Origin: JBDUDK01 sp040002995
Lineage (GTDB): Bacteria; Actinomycetota; Acidimicrobiia; Acidimicrobiales; Ilumatobacteraceae
Direction of reading: 5' to 3'
Assembly (NCBI GenBank): GCA_040002995.1
Contig: JBDUDK010000116.1
Location: 1-13,986, forward strand
DNA: 13,986 nucleotides
Part shown: piece by piece, positions 4,632 to 12,562 of the stretch
How the letters are laid out: each line of letters begins with the position of its first letter
How positions within the stretch are numbered: position 1 is the first letter of the stretch
The notes under the pieces: generated by a model
The model's input: the letters and a program-made list of their open reading frames with translations, nothing else
Databases searched by the model: none
Told to the model about the DNA's origin: nothing
Position numbers and translations under genes: made by a program

Positions 4632-7487
4632 CTACCGGTTGAAGTCGACCGATGACGCCTTGACCGTGAGCTCTCCCCGGTTGCGGGCGTCGAGTTTGGT
4701 CAGCAGCGACGACACGTGCGCCTCAACCGTGCGGATCGAGATGTAAAGGTTCTCGGCGATCTCTGCATTCGGGAGTCCCTTGCCAAGCAACCGGAGCACC
4801 TCGACCTCGCGGGTGGTGACGCCCGTCTGGGCGAGGGCCGGTGGAACGGGCGCGGAAGGTCGGCGCCGCCTCGGCACGGCGCCGCCGGAGGCCCGCAACA
4901 TCTGCCTCACCCGGTCCGCCTCCGCGGTCGCTCCGGCGGCTTCATAAATATCGAACGCCTGGCGGAGCCACCTCGAAGCGGCTGGGCCGCCGACAACGAG
5001 CGCGCCGATGACGCGCAACTGCGCGATGTCGAAGGGCATCGGCCCGGCGGCCATCGCGATGGCAGCGTCGATGCCCTCTGCGTCCCCCGCAAGAAGAGCT
5101 TCCGCCGCGGCCACGAGGACCGGTCGAGAGTAGAAACGAGCCAGATCGGGCGTGGCCTGCGCTTCGACAAGGGCGGCCGCGGCCTCGTCGCGCCGGCCCG
5201 CCGCCGCAAGAGCCCAGGGCAGCAAGCAGATGCTGGACATTGGGACCACACCTGGCATAGCTCGCGCCAACTCCGCACTGCGCTCGAGCCAGCGGAGCGC
5301 TTCATCCCACTCGCCCCGACGCAGCGCGATGCTGCCGCGGAGAGATGCCGTATGGAACAACAGGTCAGGTGTCGGGGCGATCGCTTCGGCCTCTGCGAAT
5401 TCGTCCTCCACCGACTCGACCGTGAAGCTGCGAACCATCGCTCGCGACGCCAGGAGGTACGCGACCTGGTCGAGCCGGAGCGCCCGGCAGCGCGCGATGG
5501 CGTCATCGAGCACTCCCGCAGAGGCGGCGAGGTCGCCCTGGATCGCGAGCCCGATCGCAAGGTTCTCCTCGGCCCACGCGAGCTCGACGAGCGAGCCCGC
5601 GCCACGGGCTAGTTCGACCGCCTCGTAGAGGCGGTCTGGGCGCTCGCCGGCAAACAACTCCACCTTGCCGAGTTGAACGACCGCTCGCAGCTGCGCCTGG
5701 GTGCGTCCCGCGGTGTCTGCGTCCCTCGCCTGGCGCAACCACGAGGCCCGGGCCGTGGCGCGGTCACCGAGGAAGTCGAACGCCCGGCCCTCGAGGTCGA
5801 GCGCCGCGAGTCGTGCGTCGATGCCGGCCGTCGCCGATTCGAGGACGCGACGGGCGCAATCGAGGGCCTCCTGGGCATCGCCCCGAACCAGTGCGGCGCG
5901 CCCCGCCGCGAGCATCAGCTCGGGCGTGCCTTCTCCGTTCTGGAGAGCGACAGCGATGATCGCGTCCGCGACCTCCGGTCGGCCCGCGTCGAGCGCGCAC
6001 GACGCCCGACGGAGCCGACGGTCGGCGGTGTCGCCGTGAACGGCGATCGTCGCCTCGTCGAGCTCGAGTGCTTCGATCCACCTGCCTTGCCACGCGAGCG
6101 AGCGCGCCAGCGCGTCCGCGGCGGCGGCCCGGACCAACGGCGCGCGCGCCGAGTGGCACGCGGCGCGCGCCGCCCGCTCGGCCGCGAGGAGCGCATGGTC
6201 GCGGAGCCACTGCTCGGCGGCCGCGGTGAGCGCGGTCGCGACGTCATCTCGAGCACCCACAGCCGCGAGATGACGGGCTCGCCGCTCGAGTGTCTCGGCG
6301 TCTACGACGGTGTCGCCGCTCAGGGCGTCCGCCGCCCGGCGATGCAACGTGTCGACGAGGTGTGGGACCGTGGCGTCGAGCACCGCCTCGCGGATTATGG
6401 CGTGCCGAAAACTGATCGAGCCGCCGGTCGTCTCAAGCAGGCCCGCACGAATGCCAGCGGACAACGTGGCGGCGAGCTCCGCGTCGCCGGCATCGGTGAG
6501 GGCGCGCATCAAGATCGGCTCGAAGTCGCCGACCACGGCCCCCGCGACCACCACATCGCGCTCCGCTTGATTGAGCAATGCCAGCCGCGCGTCGACCAGA
6601 TCGCGGATGGTGCCAGGCACCTTGGAGGCACCACCGCGCCACGTCGCGCCGCCGTCGTCGAGACGGACGGTGCCCGCGAGCACATGGCCCCGAACCAGCT
6701 CCTCCACGAGCAGCGGCACGCCGTCGGTCCTCGCCAAGATGTCAGCCACGAGCGGTGATGGTGGATTGGCGTCGAGGAGCGCAGCAACCAACTCGCCGAC
6801 CGCTCGCTCATCGAGCGGCAGGACGTCGATGACCTCGGCGAGACCGTCTCGCCGTAGGAGCTGCGCGAGTTCGTCTGCCTCCCGCGATTCCGACGGGCGC
6901 AACGTGCCAACGATCGTGAGGCCGTCCATCCGGGCCGTCGCGATATAGCGAATCGTCTCGAGGCTCTCAGGGTCGGCCTTGTGCAGGTCGTCGGCGATCA
7001 GCACCGCACCATCGGTGGTCTCGATCACAGCACGCAGGAGTTGGACGACCCCTTCGAGCGCCAGGAGGCGCAGTTGATCGGTCTCGAGATCGGAAGATCT
7101 CGCTACGACCGGCCATTCGGGTAGCAGCAACTCGAGGCCGCGATCGAACGGCGTCATCGGATGGGTCATCGGATGCGTACGCAACCAAGACCTCAGGGCG
7201 TCGCTGATGACACTGAACGCGGCAGGCGACGCGATAGGCGCTCGCCCCGAGAGCACGGCCAAGCCGAGCTGCTGAGCGACCACCGCGGTCTCACCGATGA
7301 GCCGGGTCTTGCCGATACCCCCCTCCCCGACCAGCAGCACGCACGCCGGGCGTCCAACGAGGGCCTGGTGAACGGCGCGCCGAAGCCGGTCGAGCTCGGC
7401 TTCTCTGCCGATGACGACGGACGCCCGAGTCAGGCCAAGGAAGTCCTCCACGCGGTCAGTCTTCTGCAGTACGACTGGTGGTTCCAC
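4632..7487 (-). CDS. LAL-type LuxR-family transcriptional regulator (ATPase plus helical repeats plus HTH)
   Basis: A 951-residue large ATP-binding regulator of the LuxR family, a STAND-type ATPase. Residues 24-38 (VVIGREAELDRLRRA) open the AAA_16 ATPase domain. The Walker A motif GEGGIGKT is at residues 54-61 with Lys60, and the Walker B-like VLIADDLHKADPESLE carries Asp166/Asp167. The long Ala/Arg/Leu-rich middle (about 380-870) reads as TPR-like helical repeats that probably sense a ligand or partner. The C-terminal 65 residues hold a LuxR helix-turn-helix (TTREVEVLRLLGKGLPNAEI, then ISIRTVEAHVSSLLTKLDA). In this family a ligand plus ATP switches the protein to a DNA-binding form. The start is a GTG at 7487 without a clear ribosome binding site, so a somewhat later start is possible. 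It is divergent from the methyltransferase across 74 bp and lies just upstream of the hydrolase. Confidence 0.93.
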   Translation of the reverse strand: MEPPVVLQKTDRVEDFLGLTRASVVIGREAELDRLRRAVHQALVGRPACVLLVGEGGIGKTRLIGETAVVAQQLGLAVLSGRAPIASPAAFSVISDALRSWLRTHPMTHPMTPFDRGLELLLPEWPVVARSSDLETDQLRLLALEGVVQLLRAVIETTDGAVLIADDLHKADPESLETIRYIATARMDGLTIVGTLRPSESREADELAQLLRRDGLAEVIDVLPLDERAVGELVAALLDANPPSPLVADILARTDGVPLLVEELVRGHVLAGTVRLDDGGATWRGGASKVPGTIRDLVDARLALLNQAERDVVVAGAVVGDFEPILMRALTDAGDAELAATLSAGIRAGLLETTGGSISFRHAIIREAVLDATVPHLVDTLHRRAADALSGDTVVDAETLERRARHLAAVGARDDVATALTAAAEQWLRDHALLAAERAARAACHSARAPLVRAAAADALARSLAWQGRWIEALELDEATIAVHGDTADRRLRRASCALDAGRPEVADAIIAVALQNGEGTPELMLAAGRAALVRGDAQEALDCARRVLESATAGIDARLAALDLEGRAFDFLGDRATARASWLRQARDADTAGRTQAQLRAVVQLGKVELFAGERPDRLYEAVELARGAGSLVELAWAEENLAIGLAIQGDLAASAGVLDDAIARCRALRLDQVAYLLASRAMVRSFTVESVEDEFAEAEAIAPTPDLLFHTASLRGSIALRRGEWDEALRWLERSAELARAMPGVVPMSSICLLPWALAAAGRRDEAAAALVEAQATPDLARFYSRPVLVAAAEALLAGDAEGIDAAIAMAAGPMPFDIAQLRVIGALVVGGPAASRWLRQAFDIYEAAGATAEADRVRQMLRASGGAVPRRRRPSAPVPPALAQTGVTTREVEVLRLLGKGLPNAEIAENLYISIRTVEAHVSSLLTKLDARNRGELTVKASSVDFNR

Positions 7488-7561
7488 GGATGTCGCTGCC
7501 TAGCGGACGGGGCACCATTGAGGGCAGAGCGCAGCCGCACCGGCCGCCAAGGGAGCAGCAA
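7488..7561. promoter_or_regulatory. Divergent control region between LAL regulator and methyltransferase
   Basis: This 74-bp spacer must hold promoters for both genes, because they start outward from it. The methyltransferase side ends in AAGGGAG, 6 nt before the ATG at 7562, a good ribosome binding site. On the regulator side no such site is seen. I could not pick out convincing -35/-10 pairs or a symmetrical operator by eye, so the regulatory role rests on geometry alone. Confidence 0.4.
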
Positions 7562-8446
7562 ATGGCTTTCGACGACGTGATGGGCATAGTCATGCAGTGG
7601 AGCGTCGCCACCGATGCGCTTGCGGCGCTCGGAGCCGAGCTTGCTCTGCAACAGCCCGGTGCGAACGGGTCTCCTGAGATCGTCGCAGCGCTGAAAGCGG
7701 TGTCGACTGCTGCGGGCCTCACCGGCCTCGATGAGATTCCGCCTCCGCAACAAGCGGTTGCGCTCGCGCTCATCCGCATGAACTTGCACCAGGCGACCGA
7801 TCTGGTCGACCATCCCGACCGAGCGCCCGGGTGGTCGGTCACCGACCCCGCGATTCTCGACGGTTGGGGTCGAGGCTCGGCGATGGTGCCTGCTCTCATC
7901 GCGTCGTCGCACCCCCACCTCGCCGACGTCACGAGCTTCCTCGACGTGGGCACGGGGGTCGGCTTGCTCGCCGTGGCGGCCGCGAGCGTATGGCCGAAGG
8001 CCACCGTCGTCGGCATCGACCCCTGGGAGACCTCACTCGAGCGCGCTCGAGCGAACGTCGCGGCAGCGGGACTCGACGGCCGGATCACGCTACGCCGTCA
8101 AGAGTTAGCCAGACTCGACGACATCGACGCGTTTGACTGTGTCTGGATCCCATCGTTCTTCTTGACCGAGGCCGATCTTGACGTAGGGCTCGAGCCCGCC
8201 GTGCGCGCGCTGCGCCGGGGGGGCTGGATCGCTCTCGGCCGGATGCGGCCGAAGCCGGACCCGCTTGCCCACGCGACGAACGCGCTCCGGACAACCCGCG
8301 CCGGGGGTTGCGACTTGGACGCCGACCAAGCCGCCAAGCTTCTCGAGGGGGCCGGCTGCGATGCCGTTCACATCGCAAAGCCGCCCGGCCCCGCACCGCT
8401 CGAGTTCGTGCTCGGCCAGCGCCCGGTGACTGACGAGGGCTCATAG
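7562..8446 (+). CDS. Class I SAM-dependent methyltransferase
   Basis: A 294-residue methyltransferase with a helical N-terminal part (about 1-120), which may form a dimer or substrate lid, followed by a Rossmann-like SAM-binding domain. Motif I is FLDVGTGVGLLAVAA (Asp128 in LDVGTGVG). The acidic residue that binds the SAM ribose is Asp153 in VVGIDPWE. Motif III-like AFDCVWIPSFFL and the RALRRGGWIALGRM strand follow in the usual order. The substrate is not evident; the N-terminal extension recalls small-molecule O-methyltransferases and related proteins. The ATG at 7562 is supported by AAGGGAG 6 nt upstream; the frame is open to 7478 but looks non-coding there and would overlap the regulator. 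It is divergent from the LAL regulator and is a probable target of it. Confidence 0.9.
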   Translation: MAFDDVMGIVMQWSVATDALAALGAELALQQPGANGSPEIVAALKAVSTAAGLTGLDEIPPPQQAVALALIRMNLHQATDLVDHPDRAPGWSVTDPAILDGWGRGSAMVPALIASSHPHLADVTSFLDVGTGVGLLAVAAASVWPKATVVGIDPWETSLERARANVAAAGLDGRITLRRQELARLDDIDAFDCVWIPSFFLTEADLDVGLEPAVRALRRGGWIALGRMRPKPDPLAHATNALRTTRAGGCDLDADQAAKLLEGAGCDAVHIAKPPGPAPLEFVLGQRPVTDEGS

Positions 8447-8782
8447 CAGCGTCGCCCGGAGAAGAAACCGCTAGTTCAGAATGCGCTCGACGACCTCTGG
8501 ATCCGAGGCGTTGTAGAAGTCAGCGCGGCGGTGGACACCTTCGACCCCATACCGTCGGCGAGGGACGGTGGTGACCCGCAGAGATTATGCGGTTGGTTCA
8601 GCACCGTTGATCGAATGCATCCAGCCCACCGCCGCTCGCTCCAGCCGCGAGGACTTCCCAGTCGGCTGCCTTGCAATTCGAGAAACGTGATGTCAACCAC
8701 TCGAAGATAGGACCGAACCGGTCGCCGACTGCGCCCCCTCAACCGCTTCGCACGCGGCATCCCTGTCTGCCATCCTGGGGTC
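8447..8782. other. Gene-poor stretch upstream of the cyclase
   Basis: This 336-bp gap between methyltransferase and cyclase is less coding-like than its neighbours. It contains the possible remnant at 8471-8584 and must hold the cyclase promoter. Beyond that I see no convincing promoter boxes, terminator hairpin, repeat or RNA structure. A leftward 94-codon frame at 8476-8760 shows no protein-like pattern. Confidence 0.5.
8471..8584 (-). pseudogene. Possible C-terminal remnant of a lost gene
   Basis: A short minus-strand frame, closed upstream by a TAA at 8585-8587 and ending in a TAG at 8471-8473, reads VPRRRYGVEGVHRRADF, then YNASDPEVVERILN. The end looks like a genuine protein C-terminus, with balanced composition and mostly G/C third positions. 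There is no ATG, GTG or TTG placed to start it properly and no ribosome binding site. I do not recognise the family. It may be what is left of a deleted gene, or chance. Confidence 0.3.
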
Positions 8783-11700
8783 GTGCAAGGGCAGGGCGGC
8801 GGCGATGCACGATCTGAGGCGCCTGGAGCGTGGGAAAACCTCAGTCAACGCGACCTCGCCCGCTACGTGCCGCGTGCCGCGGTGGAGTGGGACACCCACG
8901 GCGCGGAGAACTGGCAGCTGATCGACGGTTCGCTGCTCTTCGTCGACATCTCTGGGTTCACCAAGCTCTCCGAACGCTTGACCGTATTCGGGCGCATAGG
9001 CGCCGAGGAGCTCACCGACGTTCTTGATCGGGTCTTCGGCGACATGCTTGATCTCGGCTACGCCCGCGCCGGCTCGCTTTTGAAGTTTGGAGGCGATGCG
9101 CTGCTGTTCATGTTCACGGAGGGAGCCCACGCGCAGCAGGCGTGCTCCGCAGCTGTGGAGATGCGGGCGGCGCTCCGCAGCGCCTCACAGATGGCGACCT
9201 CCGTCGGACGGTTGCAGCTGAAGATGTCCGTCGGTGTGCACTCCGGCGTGATCCACCTGTTCAGGGTGGGACGCACCCACACGGAATTCCTTGTCGCGGG
9301 GCCGGCGGCGTCGGCCACGACCGACATGGAGAAGGTCGCGGAGGCGGGTGAGATCGTCGTCAGCTCCGCGACGCGAGCGTTGCTGCCGAGCGGAGCGGCG
9401 CCTACACCCAAGGGCGCTGGCTGGCTGTTGCGGTCGCGAGGGGCCATCGCCACCAGACCGGGTCCCGTGCTTCGAAACGCCATCGAGCCCGCGACCGTGT
9501 TCCGGTTCGTACCCGCAGTCCTGCGAGATCACCTGAGCGCCGGTGATGCCGAGCCGGAGCACCGGATCGCCAGCGTCGGGTTCATCCGGTTCAAAGGTGT
9601 TGACACGCTGCTCGCCACCGCAGGTCCGGAGCGAACGTGCGCGGCGCTCAACGAGCTCGTTGTTTGCGTGCAGGAAGCGGCGATGGCGGAAGGTGTCACG
9701 TTTCTCGCTTCCGACATCGACCACGACGGCGGCAAGCTAATCCTGTCGACCGGGGTGCCCGCCGCACAGGAGGACGACGAGGGCCGCATGCTGCGGACCA
9801 TGAGGCGGATCGTCGAAGCGTCGCCAGAGCTGCCTTTGCAGATCGGCGTAAACCGCGGACACGTGTACGCCGGGGAGATTGGTACCGCGTACCGGTGTGC
9901 GTACACCGTGATGGGCGACACCGTGAACCTCGCGGCACGGCTCATGGCCGCCGCGCCAGTCGGTGCCATCTACACGATGCCTGGGGTACTCGACGCTGCG
10001 CACACGCTGTTCGACGTCACCGCCCTGGAGCCGCTCCAAGTCAAGGGCAAGAGCGAGCCGCTGTTGGCTTATGCCGTCGGTGCCGAGACCTCGAGCCGCG
10101 ATCCCGAGACGCAAGGCGCTCTACCGTTCACCGGGCGAGCACAGGAGCTGATCGCGCTCCGGGGTCTCCTCCAGGCCGCGGTCGACGGTGACGCCGCGAT
10201 CGTCACGGTCACCGGCGGCACCGGAGTCGGCAAGTCGCGACTCGTAAGCGAGGCGCTGCAGACCGGACCTCAGATTGCGAAATTCACCTTGTCCGCCGAG
10301 CCCTACGGCGTCGCTGACGCCTACCGCGCGTTCCGCCACCCGCTACGACGGCTGCTCGGTATTACCTCCCTCGACCGGTCGGAGATGGCTGCTGAGCTGG
10401 CCGCAACCGTGCGCGCCGTCGACTCGGGCTTGCTGCCCTTCCTTCCATTAATCGCCGATGTCGTTCACCTCGCGGTGCCGACGACGCCGGAGGTCGATGC
10501 GATCGAGCCTCGCTTCTGGAAGCAGCGCCTCGCCGATGTGGTCGATCGCCTGCTCCAAGGGCTGGTGCCGCAACCGGCCGTGATCGTCGTCGACGATGGG
10601 CACTGGTTGGACGAGGCCTCCGCCGATCTGCTCGCGGCCCTGGTCGCCGGCGATGGTCGTTGGAGCATGGTCATGACCCGACGCGAGCAGCCGGGAGGCT
10701 TGGTCGCGTCGGGCGGGTCGACCATCGCGCTCGGCCCTTTGACCAACGTGGAGACCGCGTCGCTCGTCCTCGCGGCGACTGCTGCCGCTCCACTGCGCCC
10801 GGACGACGTCGCGACGGTGGTCGACCGAGCTGATGGACACCCTCTGTACGTGCAGGAGATCGTGCGGGCGGCGCGCCTCGCGGGTGGCTTCGACGCGCTG
10901 CCCGAATCGCTCGACGCGACGGTGGCCGCGCAGATCGATCGGCTTGCTCCGCTTCTGCGTCGCGTCCTGCGCTTCGCGGCGGTGCTTGGGCGCACGTTCC
11001 CGCTCAGTGTGCTGAGCGAGCTGCTCGCGGTCGAGCGTCTCGAGATCGACGACGCGATGAGCGCAGAGCTCGCAGAGTTCCTCGAGCGCGACGGCTCACG
11101 TGACCTGCGGTTCCGGCACGCGCTGCTGCAGGAGGTGGCTTACGAGGGTCTGTCATACCGTCGTCGACGCGAGCTGCACGCTCTCGCAGGTGAGGCAATC
11201 GAGCGGCTGAACGCCGCGGACCCGGATCGGGCCGCCGACGTCCTTGGTCTTCACTTCGCGCGAGCGCACTGGCATGCAAAGGCGTGGCGCTACGCGCGCG
11301 TCGCCGGCGACGTGGCGCGCCGTGCGCACGCCAACGCGCCCGCGGCAGTGCACTATGAGCGAGCGCTCGCGGCTGGCCGCCGACTGCCCGACGTCACCGA
11401 TCGCGAGCGCGCCGAGGTGTGGACCGTGCTGGGCGACGTGCGCGAGCAGGCCGGTAGGTTCGACCTTGCCCTGGATGCCTACAAGCGCGCCTCGCGGCTT
11501 GTCGCCAGCGATCCCGTCGCTACTGCAGACATGTTGCTGAAGCGCGCTCGGGCAAGAGAGCGAGCTGGCGCCTTCTCGGTCGCGCTTCGCGAGATAAGCG
11601 TCGGGCTGCGCCAGATCGCCTCGATGGAGGCGGCCGCCCACCTTCAGGCTCGTCTCTTGGCGTTTCGCGCGGTCGTGCGCCAAGGCCAGGGCCGTCCAGC

Positions 11701-12562
11701 TGACGCACTTGCCGTCGCACGCGCCGCAGCAGAGGTCGCTCAGGCAGCCGGAGAGGCCGAGGCGCTGGCGCGGGCGTACAGCGTGATGGACTGGGCATAT
11801 CTCAGCCTCGGGCAACCGGACCAGGCGCAGATGGGCGAGCTCTCGCTTCGCCTGTATCTGGAGCTTGGCGACCTGGAGGGCCAAGGCAAGGTCATGAACA
11901 CCATGGGTGCCAGCGCCTACTTCCGCGGCGACTGGGATGAGGCGGTGCGTTGGTACAACGGCGCTCGCGAGATCGGGCTTCGCACCGGCAACCACGTACA
12001 GGCGGCCATCAGTGGCATGAACCTGGGCGAGATCCTGGTCAACCAGGGCCGTTTCGACGATGCCGAGCCCATGCTGCTCGACTCCATCAGGATCTTTCGC
12101 GCCACTGGCTATCCCGACGGCAAGGCGCTCGCGGAGACCTACCTCGGTCGGCTGCTTCTCGCTCGCGGCGACATGGAGGCCGCAGTCCACTGCCTCGACG
12201 ACGCCCGCCAAGCGTTCGAGAGCATCGGAATACCCGGCGGGGCACTCGAAGCCACAATCCCTCTCGCGGAGTGCCACGTGCGCTTTGGCGACCCGGCGAC
12301 CGCGTTGCGGCTGATAGATGAGGCACTGCGCCGGGCGGGCGGTGAGGCAGGCGTGCTCGCCCCCAACATCGCCCGGGTCAGGGCCGCCGCCATGGTCCAA
12401 GCCGGCGAGCTGACGCAAGCGCACGAGCAGATCGCAGCCGGGTTGGATTCCGCTCGCCGCCAGCAGCTGCGCTACGAGGAGGGGCTGTTGCTCGACCTGC
12501 GCGACGAGATCGTCGTGTCGGACTCGGCGAGCGCGGCCGCGCCGCCTCTCTACCTCCAGTAG
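8783..12562 (+). CDS. Soluble-adenylyl-cyclase-like protein: two class III cyclase domains, STAND/AAA ATPase, TPR-like repeats
   Basis: A 1259-residue protein with the layout of eukaryotic soluble adenylyl cyclase (ADCY10). Cyclase domain 1 (about 48-215) has LLFVDISGFTKLSERL with Asp55 and LLKFGGDALLFMF with Lys101 and Asp105, the two metal-binding Asp. Its later part (FLVAGPAASATTDMEKVAEA) lacks the transition-state Asn/Arg. Cyclase domain 2 (about 268-425) lacks the first metal Asp and has DIDHDGGKLIL around 311-319. It carries YTVMGDTVNLAARL with Thr375, Asn382 and Arg386. One catalytic site should form between the domains, making cAMP from ATP, or less likely cGMP. Residues 440-720 are the ATPase, with Walker A GGTGVGKS (Lys484) and Walker B VIVVDDGHW (Asp604/605). 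Residues about 860-1240 are TPR-like helical repeats. The start is a GTG at 8783 with no strong ribosome binding site. It overlaps the convergent gene by 13 bp. Confidence 0.93.
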   Translation: MQGQGGGDARSEAPGAWENLSQRDLARYVPRAAVEWDTHGAENWQLIDGSLLFVDISGFTKLSERLTVFGRIGAEELTDVLDRVFGDMLDLGYARAGSLLKFGGDALLFMFTEGAHAQQACSAAVEMRAALRSASQMATSVGRLQLKMSVGVHSGVIHLFRVGRTHTEFLVAGPAASATTDMEKVAEAGEIVVSSATRALLPSGAAPTPKGAGWLLRSRGAIATRPGPVLRNAIEPATVFRFVPAVLRDHLSAGDAEPEHRIASVGFIRFKGVDTLLATAGPERTCAALNELVVCVQEAAMAEGVTFLASDIDHDGGKLILSTGVPAAQEDDEGRMLRTMRRIVEASPELPLQIGVNRGHVYAGEIGTAYRCAYTVMGDTVNLAARLMAAAPVGAIYTMPGVLDAAHTLFDVTALEPLQVKGKSEPLLAYAVGAETSSRDPETQGALPFTGRAQELIALRGLLQAAVDGDAAIVTVTGGTGVGKSRLVSEALQTGPQIAKFTLSAEPYGVADAYRAFRHPLRRLLGITSLDRSEMAAELAATVRAVDSGLLPFLPLIADVVHLAVPTTPEVDAIEPRFWKQRLADVVDRLLQGLVPQPAVIVVDDGHWLDEASADLLAALVAGDGRWSMVMTRREQPGGLVASGGSTIALGPLTNVETASLVLAATAAAPLRPDDVATVVDRADGHPLYVQEIVRAARLAGGFDALPESLDATVAAQIDRLAPLLRRVLRFAAVLGRTFPLSVLSELLAVERLEIDDAMSAELAEFLERDGSRDLRFRHALLQEVAYEGLSYRRRRELHALAGEAIERLNAADPDRAADVLGLHFARAHWHAKAWRYARVAGDVARRAHANAPAAVHYERALAAGRRLPDVTDRERAEVWTVLGDVREQAGRFDLALDAYKRASRLVASDPVATADMLLKRARARERAGAFSVALREISVGLRQIASMEAAAHLQARLLAFRAVVRQGQGRPADALAVARAAAEVAQAAGEAEALARAYSVMDWAYLSLGQPDQAQMGELSLRLYLELGDLEGQGKVMNTMGASAYFRGDWDEAVRWYNGAREIGLRTGNHVQAAISGMNLGEILVNQGRFDDAEPMLLDSIRIFRATGYPDGKALAETYLGRLLLARGDMEAAVHCLDDARQAFESIGIPGGALEATIPLAECHVRFGDPATALRLIDEALRRAGGEAGVLAPNIARVRAAAMVQAGELTQAHEQIAAGLDSARRQQLRYEEGLLLDLRDEIVVSDSASAAAPPLYLQ

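Noticed and set aside
5673..6758. Plus-strand 361-codon open frame opposite the LAL regulator
   Set aside because: Arg/Gly-rich antisense frame without domain signal. The minus strand carries the Walker motifs and HTH.
8476..8760. Minus-strand 94-codon frame in the cyclase upstream gap
   Set aside because: Basic, low-pattern N-terminus, no ribosome binding site and no family resemblance; another frame at 8471-8584 looks more protein-like.
11153..12424. Minus-strand 423-codon open frame opposite the cyclase repeats
   Set aside because: Shadow of the strongly coding plus strand; no recognisable motif or start site.
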